Below are positions 1-9,650 of a stretch of 64,000 nucleotides of DNA, piece by piece (positions within the stretch are counted from its first letter, which is position 1; each line of letters starts with the position of its first letter). Both the position numbers and the translations under genes were made by a program. Below the pieces are notes generated by a model that was given only the letters and a program-made list of their open reading frames with translations, was not told the DNA's origin and did not search any database. The DNA comes from Oscillospiraceae bacterium. Its GTDB lineage: Bacteria; Bacillota; Clostridia; Oscillospirales; Oscillospiraceae. The stretch is taken from assembly GCA_015067725.1 (NCBI GenBank), contig SVLX01000010.1:1-64000 (forward strand), written 5' to 3'.

Positions 1-3000
1 CTCAATGTACTCACCGGCGAAGGTGAAGTTCACGGTTGCCAGTGCAGAACCGGCGGGAAGTTCTCTGCCGGAGGCATAAGCCACCAGCACCTTGCCCTCG
101 CCGGCATTGACCGCCACCAGGTTGGTGGAGGTGGTGTCGACATAAGTCAGAACAGCGGGATCATAGGAAACTTCCAGAATACCGTTGCTGGCGGCAACTT
201 CCTCTGTCAGCTCGATGGCGATGGTGCCGTCACCGGGGACGAAGGTGGAGTTGTTGCGGATTTCTTCGGCTTCCTCAACAGCGACCATGGCCATGGCGGC
301 ATCAGCCTCGTTGTTCCCGGAAACAGTGACCTTGCCGGAGTTTCTGATGTCGGTAGCTTCAATGGTCTCAATCTGGCCGGAGACCAGGTTGGGGGCTTCT
401 TCAGACAGATTCAGGGCAGAGTCGAAGTGCAAAACGCCAATGAAGTTAGCACCGGGGATGGAGCCAATCTTACCGGCATTGTACTCAACTTCCAGCATAT
501 CCAGAGAAATCTCAACATAGTACAGTTCGGGACGCTTGTCGTTGTAGGAAATCAGCAGGCCCAGGTTGGTGCCATCATTGACATAGACCATGCCCATGTT
601 GGCAGCAAAGTTAAAGCGCAGGCCGACATTGCCAACTTCTTCCACAGTAGCACTGTACTTGACAGTAGCAACACCATCATTCAGCTCAACTCTGGGAACA
701 ACGATGAAATTATACAGCACACCGGAGGTAGTCAAAACAGCATAGGAGTAAGCAGGATACTCAACGCCCTCCTCGGTGACAGTAGTCATGCCCAGGAAGT
801 CCATTGCACCGGGCACACCGTCGAACTCGCCAAACAGTGCCCAGCCACGGAGATTCATTTCTTCCTGATTGAACATATAGATGTTCTCATTAATGTCCAC
901 AAAGATGGGCATATCACCAGCGGTAATGGTGGCGGGGTTGCCGTCCGCATCGGTGTAAGCCAGCTCGTAGGCGGGCATGGTGGTGAGGTCATAAATGATG
1001 TTGTTGGGATCCATGTAGGCGATGAAGGTCGCCTCGTAATCATATTCGGGCTCAACCATAACCAGGTCGGTCACGGTATCCATATCGGCGGCCATGTACC
1101 AGCTTCCGTCGCCGCCATAGATCTTGCCATTATGGACGCCGCCAATCTTCATGTAAGAGTGGTCGTAAGCTCTGATGGTGGGATTGGTAATATCCTTGGT
1201 GTCAATAACGACCCAGTTACTGCCTTCTTCCACCAGATCCAGCTTGGCATTGACGGTCAGATCAACCTTCATCGCAGCTTCCACATTGACGGTAACTTCC
1301 TTGCTCAGGCTGTTGTCCTCAGTGGAAACGGTGATGGTGGTCACACCAGCCTTCACGCCAACGACCAGACCATTTTCATCAACAGTGGCAATGGTGGGAT
1401 CATTGGAGACGAAGGTCACGCCGCCGGTGTAGTCCTGAGCAGGAGCAACGGAGGCATTAATCTGGGCATCGTCGCCTTCCACCAGATTCAGCACGCTCTG
1501 ACGGACACGGAGCGTCATCTCGGTGGGCGCGGTATACTGATACAGGGAGTATGCGGGCCAGACGGCATCACGCACAGTGCCCAGCTCCAGGGTTGCGCCA
1601 CTTTCAGGAACAACCGCATACAGTCTGGCAGTGGAGTCGCCATCGGCATAGTGCAACAGCACCAGACAGCCGGAGACAGGGTCATAAACCAGACCGCCGG
1701 AATTGGTGGTGGTGGCATTGGCAACATTGGCGAGTTTCAGGTTGGAAATGCCCATGGGCTTGGTGGTGAGCTGGTAGCTGGCTTCGTTGATACCGTCGTC
1801 GGTCTCATCGGGATAAGCTGCCAGCTTCAGTTCATAGATGTTGCCGCTTTCGGCAATGCCATAGAAGATGTACTGGGGACAGTTCTCATAGGTTGCACCG
1901 GACTTCTCACTGACCACGGTGGTACGCTCAAAGCCCACGGTGGTAATCAGAGCCAGTTTGCCCAGATGGCTGATGTCCAAATCCACCATTCTGTTCTCAT
2001 GGGGATTCAGGATGGTCAGCACTGTGCCATCTTCAACAGGCATGATGAGACGGTCAAAGTAGCCATCTTCCGTCAGCTCAGCAGGAGCGGCAGAGGGCCA
2101 GTCATAATAGCAGTTCTCGGTGGACTTCTTCACGCCCACTTCAAAGATTGCCTCAGCCTCGAAGGTATCGGGGTCAGCGGCATAGACATAAGATCTGTTG
2201 TGGTAATACAGGGTATCGTTCAGGATAACGCCGCCCAGACTATCCGATGCGGCCTCGGCGATAATCTGCCAGTTCTCCACATCCAGAGAGTTGAAGTTGA
2301 CCCACAAGGAATTGCCGTCTTCATCCTGCAGATAAGCATTCAGGTTCACATCGGGCAGATCGCCAACGGTGACTTCAATCTTGTACTGGATGTAGGGGGC
2401 GGCATTGGTGGTTACGGTGACGGTAGCAGCACCCTTCTTGAGGGCAGTCAGCAGACCATCGGTAACGGTAACCACGGATGCATCAGAGGTCTCCCAGGTC
2501 AGGCTCTGGTCCTTCAGGTTCCAGGGCTTGAGGGAGGTGGCAATCTGCGCAGAGGAGCCCACGACCATCTTCATCTCGGTGGGATTGATGGTGAAGGACT
2601 CAACTACATCCGTCTCAGGCACAACGCCCACATCGGGAGCGGTGAAGTACATGGCCATAAAGCCCTTCTTATGGTTCATACCACTGGAGCTATATTTGTA
2701 TGTACTCAGATTAAACCAACCGGGGTAGTCCAGAGCAGACAGACCGGTGGGATTGGAGTACTTACCATAGTAGTACAGCCGGTCATCGTCATGGTCCCAG
2801 GCCAGAGTCGCGCCACCCTGGTTATAGCCAATGATGTATGCGGACTTGCTCTTTACCTGCAGTTCCTTAACAGCTCCATCCACCACCATATCCAGGGTAA
2901 AGGAATACAGGAAACTAGCGAAGCTATAATTGTCGCCGTCATTGACCACATAGAATGTGCCGTCATCGCTGATCGCCAGAGCCCGCAGCTTATAGGCTTC

Positions 3001-6000
3001 ATCCGTCTTCGCTTTGGGGTTGGTAATGGTCACATAGAACTGCTCAGTCAGTTCACCGGTCATCAGGTCAACGGTATAGATGATGTTGCCTGCGCCCAGA
3101 GCATAGAGCTTGTTGTCCGCATAGTTGAAGGCCATATCTTCAATACCGTAAGCGGAGCAGTCAGACAGATAGGTTGCGCCAGACCAGTTGCCATGAGGCG
3201 CAACATAGAGCTTGTTGTCAGTGCCAACGGTATAGACATAACCGTCAACGTATTCAGCGGCAACAACATCCACATTACTGCCACCAACATTGGCATAGTT
3301 GGCATAGTCCAGGTCAGCATTCATCCAGACATTGCCGGAAAGGACACTGTAACCAAAGAAGTTGCTGTTGACGTCATCGGGGTTGGGCTCGTCACCGCCA
3401 CCTTCGCCGCCGTCATCATCTTCTTCCAGATTCAGGGTGACTTCGTAAGTGCGCTCGTTGCCGGCATAGTCGCCCAGCACCAGCAGGCACTTCTCACCGG
3501 CCTTGATGCCGGTCAAATCCAGCGTGAACACCTGCATGGTGCCGGGTTCACCGAAGGTCTCGGGAAGAATGGTGGTATAGGTCTTGCTGCCGTCCAGCTT
3601 CACGAGACTCATGGCAGCGACCTGCTGGTTATCCTTCACATTGACGATCAGTCTGTTCTGGTTTTCAATGTCTCTGGAGATGGCAATGACTTCGGGCGCG
3701 GTATCGTCAACCACCATCTCAGTTCTCAGGTATGCGCCTTCGCCCAGGACACCGGAGGCCATAATCTCACGGACCCGCTCCAGCGTCAGGATTTCGCCCA
3801 GCGCATAGTATTCGGGGATCGCCACGGTGGTCACGGTAAAGCGGTCACCTTCCTTCAGACCCAAGTCGCTGACCATCCGGCCAATGAGCTGAGAGGAATC
3901 GGTATTCCGCCATGCGCCGCCGTTGACATAGTAGTAAGCACCGGCCAGCATGGTATTCAGCGCGGTACTATGCAGCAGATTGCCCGCCTCATCCTCAATG
4001 AGCACCACCATTGCAGCGGCATTACGGATCAGCATGGAGTTGTAGCTCTCCAGAATGTCGGTGCTTCTGACAGCCTCTCTGCCGGCAGGATAGCTGGTCT
4101 CCACCTTGTAGGGGTTACCTACCTGGAAGAAAGACTCGCCATCCCGGTTGATCACCAGATTGTTATTCTGGGTAGCACCGGTATACGCCTTGCGGGTATC
4201 GCCATAGAGCTGCTCAGCATAAGTAACACCGAACATGGAAGGATCGGTCCAATTGCCATAGAAGCCCAGCACGGGGATGGAGTGGACACTGTCGCAGAGG
4301 TTGCCTTCCGCATCCTCTGCGGGGTTGACGAAGACATAGCCTTCTACATAAGCACCGTTGGGATAGGTGCTATCCAGAATTGCCTTCTGCTGACTTGTGA
4401 GCTCTGCGCACACCTGAACGGCAACAGACTTACCGGCAGGAACGGTAAACTCACCAGTCTGGAGACCGGCCAGCAGCAGATGGGCATCATAAGTGTTCAC
4501 CGCACCGCTGGCATCCACATCGGCAATGGCATCAATCTCTGCCGTCAGACCGGCGCAGTAGTCCAGAATGATCTGGGCATCGGCAGCATCGGTCTTGCCA
4601 TCGGCATTCAGGTCGCAGTCAACGCCAACGACCTCAGGCACATAGGTTGCGCCATCGATCTTATAGGTCACATTGGCCGTCATGGGATTGGTGAACTGGA
4701 GCAGGTTAGTCCCATCACTGGCCTGGGTGAACAGCTCCGTTGACATACGATAAGTGGTATCCTTCTCGGAGAAGTTGTTGATGGTGAAGCCAAAGTTGTA
4801 CACACCGGTGCGCTCAGGATCATCGCCCAGCTCCGCCTTGACCTTACCGTCAGCGGCATAGGCGGTGGCATCTTCATCCATCATAATATAAGCGTTGGCG
4901 CGAACGGCATCATCCAACTGAACCAGACCTGCGCCCTGACGCAGCACAGGATAGTAATAATCCATGGAGCCTTCATAAAGCGGCAGAGCGGTAGACATCA
5001 TCAAACTCTGGGAAAGCTGACGAACGGTCAGACCGGTCTTCTCCGTCAGGTTATTGGCACGGATATACTCCGCCATAACGGCAGCGGCACCGGCCATCTG
5101 GGGTGCGGCCATGGATGTACCGGACATGAGTTCATAGCTCTTGCCGCCAATGGTATCGCCGTTGACGGAATTGATGTTACCACCGGGGGCAGTAATCTCA
5201 GGCTTCAGCTCCAGAGATTCGGGAACACCCCAGGAGGAGAAGGTAGACATGACCTGATACCGGATTTCCTCGTTCTCATAGTCGGATTCATATCCTGCGT
5301 TGTCCACAGAGGCAACAGCCAGAGAATTGGAATAAGAGCCGGGGCTGCCGCCGGTATGGAAGCGGATATCTTCCACGAACAGCTTGCTGCCGGTGACCCG
5401 GTTGAACCAGTGATAGGAGTTACCGCCGGACATGGTCACCACGGTATCCGTCTGCTGCAGGCTGTTCATCAGTTCTTCATAGGTATCGGTGTAGGCAAAG
5501 CCGGGAGCGGCAGAGCCCAGAGACAGGTTAACGCTGTCACAGCCCAGAATGATGGCGTCCTCAATGGCGGCCATATAGTCAGAGGCATAAGCACCACCGT
5601 TAACGCCGAAGACCTTCATGGAGATGATCTGGGCATCGGGAGCAACACCCACCACGCCAACAGTCTCAGCGGCGCTGACAAAGCTGCCGTCTCTCTGCGG
5701 CAGGTAAGCGTTGGCGGCGGCAATACCCTCAACGTGAGAACCATGGGAGCCCTGACCGTCATAGTCATGGACAACTCTGTAGTTCACGTCGATATAGTTA
5801 TAGCCGAAAGGAACCTTGGTGGTGTTGTAAGCCTTATCCACATCCAGATTGGGGATATTCAGCTTATCGGCAACAGAGAGGATCTCCTCCTTGTCCAGCA
5901 GGTCCAGGCTGGCCACATAATCTTCGTAGCTCATGCCGGCCTTTTCCGCATTGAGCTTCAGAGAATACTCGAAGCCCTTACTGGAGAAGGACTGGTGATC

Positions 6001-6642
6001 CAGGTCGATACCGGTATCGATGACCGCCACACGGCTGCCTGCGCCGGTATAGCCGTTTTCCCAAGCAATAGCGGCACCCACCTGCCAGATGGTATTGCCG
6101 GTATTGGGTTCGGCGGTGTCGTCGCCGCCCTTCACCACATCGGGCTCATACAGGGTCTCCAGAATAACCTGGGCGACGCCTTCCACCTTTTCAATGGTGG
6201 CGATGTCGCCATAGGCAACATTGGCGGAGATCAGGTTGGCCGCCAGGGTCAGATTCCACTGGACGTCCAGCTTTGCACCCAGAGCCTTCTCGATGCTGCC
6301 GGTAATGGCAGTCTGCTCCTGAGCCAGTTCACCACGATAGGACATGGCCTCCTCATTGGTGGCGATATCCATGGTGGAGAATCCGGCCTGAAGGGTGGAT
6401 TCCTTGTCCAGAATGATGGAGACGCGGACCATATCCGTATCTTCATATTCCGGCGCTTCTTCTTCCGGTACTTCTGCCGCGCCCAGCATGGGCATATCGG
6501 CGGAAGCCTTGGTTTCCTGGAAGCGGACTGAAGTGGCGTGGGTATGCCGATGGTCTGCTGCATTAACGGGTACAGCCAGACCCAGGAGCATAACAGCCGC
6601 CAGGAGCAGGGACAGGATGCGCTTTGACAGGTTGTGCTTCAT
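1..6642 (-). CDS. Giant secreted S8 subtilisin-family peptidase with dockerin-like module (C-terminus beyond window)
   Basis: The frame is open from ATG at 6642 to the window edge (2214 codons seen), so the C-terminus is missing. It begins with a signal peptide (MKHNLSKRILSLLLAAVMLL...) behind a GGAAAGGAAG ribosome site. The subtilase triad is visible: D209 in VIDTGID, H303 in GSHGSHVEG and S510 in SGTSMAAP. After the catalytic domain comes a C5a-peptidase-type Fn3-like domain (ERTGVYNFGFTINNFS). It is interrupted at about residues 673-730 by two Ca-binding F-hand-like segments (DLNADGKTDAADAQIILDY and DVDASGAVNTYDAHLLL), which is the pattern of a type I dockerin. Downstream are Ig-like (BIG2-type) and repeated beta-rich segments. 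The last visible ~75 residues (SNGILEVSYDPAVLTYV...) resemble a cohesin-type beta-sandwich. Inferred role: extracellular degradation of protein, held on the cell surface. The subtilase call is firm, the dockerin likely, the cohesin-like end tentative. Confidence 0.9.
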   Translation of the reverse strand, partial: MKHNLSKRILSLLLAAVMLLGLAVPVNAADHRHTHATSVRFQETKASADMPMLGAAEVPEEEAPEYEDTDMVRVSIILDKESTLQAGFSTMDIATNEEAMSYRGELAQEQTAITGSIEKALGAKLDVQWNLTLAANLISANVAYGDIATIEKVEGVAQVILETLYEPDVVKGGDDTAEPNTGNTIWQVGAAIAWENGYTGAGSRVAVIDTGIDLDHQSFSSKGFEYSLKLNAEKAGMSYEDYVASLDLLDKEEILSVADKLNIPNLDVDKAYNTTKVPFGYNYIDVNYRVVHDYDGQGSHGSHVEGIAAANAYLPQRDGSFVSAAETVGVVGVAPDAQIISMKVFGVNGGAYASDYMAAIEDAIILGCDSVNLSLGSAAPGFAYTDTYEELMNSLQQTDTVVTMSGGNSYHWFNRVTGSKLFVEDIRFHTGGSPGSYSNSLAVASVDNAGYESDYENEEIRYQVMSTFSSWGVPESLELKPEITAPGGNINSVNGDTIGGKSYELMSGTSMAAPQMAGAAAVMAEYIRANNLTEKTGLTVRQLSQSLMMSTALPLYEGSMDYYYPVLRQGAGLVQLDDAVRANAYIMMDEDATAYAADGKVKAELGDDPERTGVYNFGFTINNFSEKDTTYRMSTELFTQASDGTNLLQFTNPMTANVTYKIDGATYVPEVVGVDCDLNADGKTDAADAQIILDYCAGLTAEIDAIADVDASGAVNTYDAHLLLAGLQTGEFTVPAGKSVAVQVCAELTSQQKAILDSTYPNGAYVEGYVFVNPAEDAEGNLCDSVHSIPVLGFYGNWTDPSMFGVTYAEQLYGDTRKAYTGATQNNNLVINRDGESFFQVGNPYKVETSYPAGREAVRSTDILESYNSMLIRNAAAMVVLIEDEAGNLLHSTALNTMLAGAYYYVNGGAWRNTDSSQLIGRMVSDLGLKEGDRFTVTTVAIPEYYALGEILTLERVREIMASGVLGEGAYLRTEMVVDDTAPEVIAISRDIENQNRLIVNVKDNQQVAAMSLVKLDGSKTYTTILPETFGEPGTMQVFTLDLTGIKAGEKCLLVLGDYAGNERTYEVTLNLEEDDDGGEGGGDEPNPDDVNSNFFGYSVLSGNVWMNADLDYANYANVGGSNVDVVAAEYVDGYVYTVGTDNKLYVAPHGNWSGATYLSDCSAYGIEDMAFNYADNKLYALGAGNIIYTVDLMTGELTEQFYVTITNPKAKTDEAYKLRALAISDDGTFYVVNDGDNYSFASFLYSFTLDMVVDGAVKELQVKSKSAYIIGYNQGGATLAWDHDDDRLYYYGKYSNPTGLSALDYPGWFNLSTYKYSSSGMNHKKGFMAMYFTAPDVGVVPETDVVESFTINPTEMKMVVGSSAQIATSLKPWNLKDQSLTWETSDASVVTVTDGLLTALKKGAATVTVTTNAAPYIQYKIEVTVGDLPDVNLNAYLQDEDGNSLWVNFNSLDVENWQIIAEAASDSLGGVILNDTLYYHNRSYVYAADPDTFEAEAIFEVGVKKSTENCYYDWPSAAPAELTEDGYFDRLIMPVEDGTVLTILNPHENRMVDLDISHLGKLALITTVGFERTTVVSEKSGATYENCPQYIFYGIAESGNIYELKLAAYPDETDDGINEASYQLTTKPMGISNLKLANVANATTTNSGGLVYDPVSGCLVLLHYADGDSTARLYAVVPESGATLELGTVRDAVWPAYSLYQYTAPTEMTLRVRQSVLNLVEGDDAQINASVAPAQDYTGGVTFVSNDPTIATVDENGLVVGVKAGVTTITVSTEDNSLSKEVTVNVEAAMKVDLTVNAKLDLVEEGSNWVVIDTKDITNPTIRAYDHSYMKIGGVHNGKIYGGDGSWYMAADMDTVTDLVMVEPEYDYEATFIAYMDPNNIIYDLTTMPAYELAYTDADGNPATITAGDMPIFVDINENIYMFNQEEMNLRGWALFGEFDGVPGAMDFLGMTTVTEEGVEYPAYSYAVLTTSGVLYNFIVVPRVELNDGVATVKYSATVEEVGNVGLRFNFAANMGMVYVNDGTNLGLLISYNDKRPELYYVEISLDMLEVEYNAGKIGSIPGANFIGVLHFDSALNLSEEAPNLVSGQIETIEATDIRNSGKVTVSGNNEADAAMAMVAVEEAEEIRNNSTFVPGDGTIAIELTEEVAASNGILEVSYDPAVLTYVDTTSTNLVAVNAGEGKVLVAYASGRELPAGSALATVNFTFAGEYIE

Positions 6643-6788
6643 AGGGGTATACTTCCTTTCCTTGTATTCCGGGTAAACCCGGTTGGTGAGTTGCTCAACC
6701 CGGCGATTCCGTGTTGAGGATTGGCGCAGGAAGAGTGGCGTTTCTTTCCAACTTTATCGAACTGCCACCATATCAGCGTCATAACTAA

Positions 6789-6817
6789 ATTATACCATAT
6801 TTTCCCGGACGATGCAA
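6789..6817 (-). promoter_or_regulatory. Sigma-A-type promoter for the first giant subtilase
   Basis: On the minus strand TTGCAT (6812-6817) and TATAAT (6789-6794) are separated by exactly 17 bp, upstream of the signal-peptide ATG at 6642. This leaves a leader of about 140 nt. The rest of the 6643-6969 gap holds no convincing gene. Confidence 0.7.
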
Positions 6818-6921
6818 CAATTTCTACAAGCATATCATCATAGCATTATGTACAAAATTATGCGTCGTTTTTTAGGCAAAATCCCATTGTGCGCTGTGCA
6901 CACACCAACGCACAAGAATAA

Positions 6922-6957
6922 ACCGCCTGACCGGCAATGATAAACCGGTCAGGCGGT
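6922..6957 (-). terminator. Intrinsic terminator of the hcp operon
   Basis: A perfect 13-bp stem (accgcctgaccgg / ccggtcaggcggt) with a 10-nt loop lies 12 nt past the hcp stop codon. A short T-rich stretch (TTTATT) follows on the minus strand. Confidence 0.8.
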
Positions 6958-6969
6958 ATACGGATTCCC

Positions 6970-8565
6970 TTATCCCAGAATGGCCTTCAGATCCTCTTCC
7001 GGGGTAGTGATGGGGGCGATGTTGTAATTCTCCACCAAAATCTTCAGCACGTTCGGGGAGACAAAAGCCGGGAGCGTGGGGCCCAGACGAATATTCCTGA
7101 TGCCCAAATGCAGGAGGGTCAACAGGATACAGACCGCCTTCTGCTCATACCAGCTCAGCACCATAGACAGGGGCAGCTCATTCACCGAGCAACCGAATGC
7201 ACCAGCCAGAGCCACCGCAATCTGGATGGCCGAATAAGCGTCGTTGCACTGACCAATATCCAGCAGGCGGGGAATGCCACCAATATCGCCCAGATCCAGG
7301 TCGTTGAACCGGTACTTGCCGCAAGCCAGCGTCAGAACCACCGTATCTTTGGGGGTTTTCTGAACGAATTCGGTATAATAGTTCCGACCGCCTCTTGCGC
7401 CGTCACAGCCGCCCACCAGGAAGAAATGGCGGATTGCGCCGGACTTGACCGCCTCGATGACCTTGTCTGCCACACCCAAAACCGCGTTGCGACCAAAACC
7501 GGTCATCACGGTATTGCCGCCGTTGATGCCGGTGAAGGTCCGGTCCTCAGCGAATCCACCCAGAGCCAGCGCCTGCCGGATAATGGGGGTGAAGTCCTTG
7601 TTTTCCCCAATGTGGGTAATTCCCGGCCAGCCAACCACCGCCGTGGTGTATACCCGGTCACGATAGCTGTCCTTGGGGGGCATCAGGCAGTTGGTGGTAA
7701 AGAGGATGGGGGCGGGCAGATCAGCAAATTCCTTCTGCTGATTCTGCCATGCCGTGCCGAAGTTGCCCTTCAGGTGGGGGTACTTCTTCAGTCCCGGATA
7801 GGCATGGGCGGGGAGCATCTCGCCGTGGGTATAGATATTGATGCCCATACCCTCAGTCTGCTCCAGAAGGAGCTTCAGGTCATGGAGGTCATGGCCGGTC
7901 ACCAGAATAAACGGGCCCTTCTCCACGGTCAGAGAGACTGCAGTGGGAATGGGGTGGCCATAAGTCTCGGTATTGGCCTGATCCAGCAGAGCCATACACT
8001 TCAGGTTGATTTCGCCCACCTCCAGTGCAGTCGCCAGCAACTTCTCCAGACTCAATTCCTCAATACCCAGAATCACCAGTGCTTTCAGCAGGAATGCATC
8101 CACATCCGCATCCCGGTAACCCAAAGTTGCCGCATGGTACGCATAAGCCGCAACACCGCGAATGCCGAAAAGAATCAGAGAGCGCAGCGAACGCTGGTCT
8201 TCCTCCATATTCCACAGACGCTCCACATCATAGTCGTCATTTCTGCCACAGCAGGCGGCACAAGTACCGCACTCCGGCGTCAGCCTGTACTTCTCAGCCA
8301 GCACCTGATCCATAAGCCGCTCCAGTGCTTCATTGTCAAAGTTTACATTTGTCAATGTGGCAAAGAGTGCCTCCCGGATGATTTGGTGCGTGGTATCATT
8401 GAGCTTGTGCTCATTGCCTTCAGTGGCTCTGGCAAGGCCGATCAAATCTCCGGTCAGCCGGTCCTGAAGCATGGCGGTGTCTTCCTGCTTACCGCAGACG
8501 CCCATCTTTCCGGTGCAACCTTTGCAACCGGCAGTCTGTTCGCACTGATAACAAAACATGGTCAT
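6970..8565 (-). CDS. hcp: Hybrid-cluster protein (hydroxylamine reductase)
   Basis: This 531-aa protein matches the hybrid cluster protein family. The N-terminal cysteine cluster MFCYQCEQTAGCKGCTGKMG (C5, C8, C14, C17, then C24) binds the iron-sulfur cubane. Later family signatures include CGTCAACCGRND, TNCLMPP, GVADKVIEAVKSG, FFLVGGCDGA and LACGKYRFND, which supply ligands to the hybrid Fe-S-O cluster. Family members reduce hydroxylamine or NO and act in nitrosative-stress defence in anaerobic cytoplasm. It is the last gene of a three-gene operon (zinc-ribbon protein, ferredoxin, hcp), 21 nt behind the ferredoxin gene, and ends at a strong terminator. A divergent Crp/Fnr regulator suggests HcpR-like control. 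Length is normal for the family. Confidence 0.97.
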   Translation of the reverse strand: MTMFCYQCEQTAGCKGCTGKMGVCGKQEDTAMLQDRLTGDLIGLARATEGNEHKLNDTTHQIIREALFATLTNVNFDNEALERLMDQVLAEKYRLTPECGTCAACCGRNDDYDVERLWNMEEDQRSLRSLILFGIRGVAAYAYHAATLGYRDADVDAFLLKALVILGIEELSLEKLLATALEVGEINLKCMALLDQANTETYGHPIPTAVSLTVEKGPFILVTGHDLHDLKLLLEQTEGMGINIYTHGEMLPAHAYPGLKKYPHLKGNFGTAWQNQQKEFADLPAPILFTTNCLMPPKDSYRDRVYTTAVVGWPGITHIGENKDFTPIIRQALALGGFAEDRTFTGINGGNTVMTGFGRNAVLGVADKVIEAVKSGAIRHFFLVGGCDGARGGRNYYTEFVQKTPKDTVVLTLACGKYRFNDLDLGDIGGIPRLLDIGQCNDAYSAIQIAVALAGAFGCSVNELPLSMVLSWYEQKAVCILLTLLHLGIRNIRLGPTLPAFVSPNVLKILVENYNIAPITTPEEDLKAILG

Positions 8566-8586
8566 TCTCCTTTTTCTTGTTCAAAA

Positions 8587-9285
8587 TTAGTCGATAATGT
8601 CTCCGTTGGGAGTAATGGTGACCACCCGGTAAGGTATTTCCTTCCCGCTGGCCTCCAGCGCCGTCTGGACCGCAAAGGGCAACCCTCCACAGCAGGGCAC
8701 CACCATCCGGGTCACGGTTACACTTTTGATGTTGTTCCGGGTAAAAATCTGCTCCAACTTTTCGGCATAGCTTCCGGCATCCAGCTTTGGGCAACCAATC
8801 AGGGTTACCCGGCCATTCATGAACTCCCGATGGAAATTTCCATAGGCATAAGCGGTGCAGTCGGCGGCAATCAGCAGGTCTGCGCCGTCAAAGTACGGGG
8901 CGTTGACCGGCACCAGCTTTAACTGAATGGGAAAATTCCGGAGCTGACTGGGGACATCGGCACAATCACCGCTCTTGGCAGGTTTCATGCTCTGGCAGGA
9001 AGACCCGGGGCAACCACAGGGCAGCGGCTTCTCCTCCTGCGCTTCTTTGGCTTTCCTGGCCGCCAGTACCGCCGCCTCGTCATAAGCAGGGGCCTCTCTG
9101 ACTTCAAAGGAAATTGCTCCGGTGGGGCAAGCCGGGAGGCAGTCGCCCAGTCCGTCGCAGTAGTCTTCCCGGAGGAGTTTGGCTTTGCCGTCCACCATGC
9201 CGATTGCCCCTTCGTGGCAGGCTTTGGCGCACAGGCCACAACCGTTGCACTTCTCCTGGTCGATGGTGATGATTCTGCGCTTCAT
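8587..9285 (-). CDS. 4Fe-4S ferredoxin-type protein of the hcp operon
   Basis: The 232-aa protein starts at ATG 9285 (MKRRIITIDQEKC), behind GGGAGG; the reading frame extends further upstream but has no better start. Residues ~10-65 hold a two-cluster ferredoxin fold (CNGCGLCAKACHEGAIG and CDGLGDCLPACPTG). A cysteine-containing linker (PCGCPGSSCQS) and a C-terminal domain with further cysteines (CPKLDAG, VVPCCGGLPF) follow. The ATGA overlap with the zinc-ribbon gene upstream and the short gap to hcp indicate one transcript. It is most likely the electron donor to Hcp, or a maturation partner; that role is inferred from position. Confidence 0.9.
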   Translation of the reverse strand: MKRRIITIDQEKCNGCGLCAKACHEGAIGMVDGKAKLLREDYCDGLGDCLPACPTGAISFEVREAPAYDEAAVLAARKAKEAQEEKPLPCGCPGSSCQSMKPAKSGDCADVPSQLRNFPIQLKLVPVNAPYFDGADLLIAADCTAYAYGNFHREFMNGRVTLIGCPKLDAGSYAEKLEQIFTRNNIKSVTVTRMVVPCCGGLPFAVQTALEASGKEIPYRVVTITPNGDIID

Positions 9286-9587
9286 GCAACCTCCCCCTTT
9301 TTCTCCTTCTCCGCTTTTTTCCTCTCCCGCTCTTTGGCGGCTTCTTCCTTCTGCCGGGCGGCAATGGCCATCATATGCCGGTACATCTCTTCGCCCACAC
9401 ATTCCCGGGCGTGCTGACACCACTGCACACAGCTCAGGGTATCGTTATAGGCCACGAAGCCGCAAGTCTCGCAGGCGACTTCCGTATCGATAGAAAACAG
9501 TTCAATGATGCTGCCGCACTGGGGGCAGACCTTCTCGTGAATGGTGGGGGTGCGGGGCTTGCCTTGGCATCCGTCCATAAGCATCAT
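9282..9587 (-). CDS. Small zinc-ribbon-like protein, first gene of the hcp operon
   Basis: This 101-aa protein has two CxxC pairs near the N-terminus (VCPQCGS and ACETCGF), then CVQWCQHARECVGEE, and ends in a charged helix rich in Lys, Glu and Arg. The start at 9587 lies 8 nt from a strong AAGGAGGT; a second ATG follows immediately. The stop overlaps the ferredoxin start by ATGA. The paired cysteines suggest a rubredoxin-like or zinc-ribbon metal site. No function is known to me; its position suggests a small redox or assembly factor for Hcp. Confidence 0.8.
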   Translation of the reverse strand: MMLMDGCQGKPRTPTIHEKVCPQCGSIIELFSIDTEVACETCGFVAYNDTLSCVQWCQHARECVGEEMYRHMMAIAARQKEEAAKERERKKAEKEKKGEVA

Positions 9588-9607
9588 ATTGGTTTACCTC
9601 CTTGTTC

Positions 9608-9636
9608 TTGACTTTGTGCCCTAAGTATACTATACT
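9608..9636 (+). promoter_or_regulatory. Promoter of the Crp/Fnr regulator gene
   Basis: TTGACT (9608-9613), a 17-bp spacer and TATACT (9631-9636) point towards the TTG start at 9681. The same DNA contains the minus-strand -10 candidates (TATACT at 9624-9629, TATAGT at 9629-9634) for the hcp operon, so the divergent promoters overlap. Confidence 0.7.
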
Positions 9637-9650
9637 GAGGGGTAGATGTA

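Noticed and set aside
427..4743. A 1438-codon plus-strand frame opposite the left subtilase, and the 5356-6531 frame
   Set aside because: Same antisense artefact; the minus-strand subtilase frame is continuous through both and carries all conserved motifs.
6639..6833. 64-codon minus-strand ORF upstream of the left subtilase
   Set aside because: It covers the promoter and leader of the subtilase, lacks a ribosome site and has no recognisable sequence.
6937..8922. A 661-codon plus-strand frame opposite hcp and the ferredoxin gene
   Set aside because: Shadow of hcp; the minus-strand frame has all hybrid-cluster motifs.
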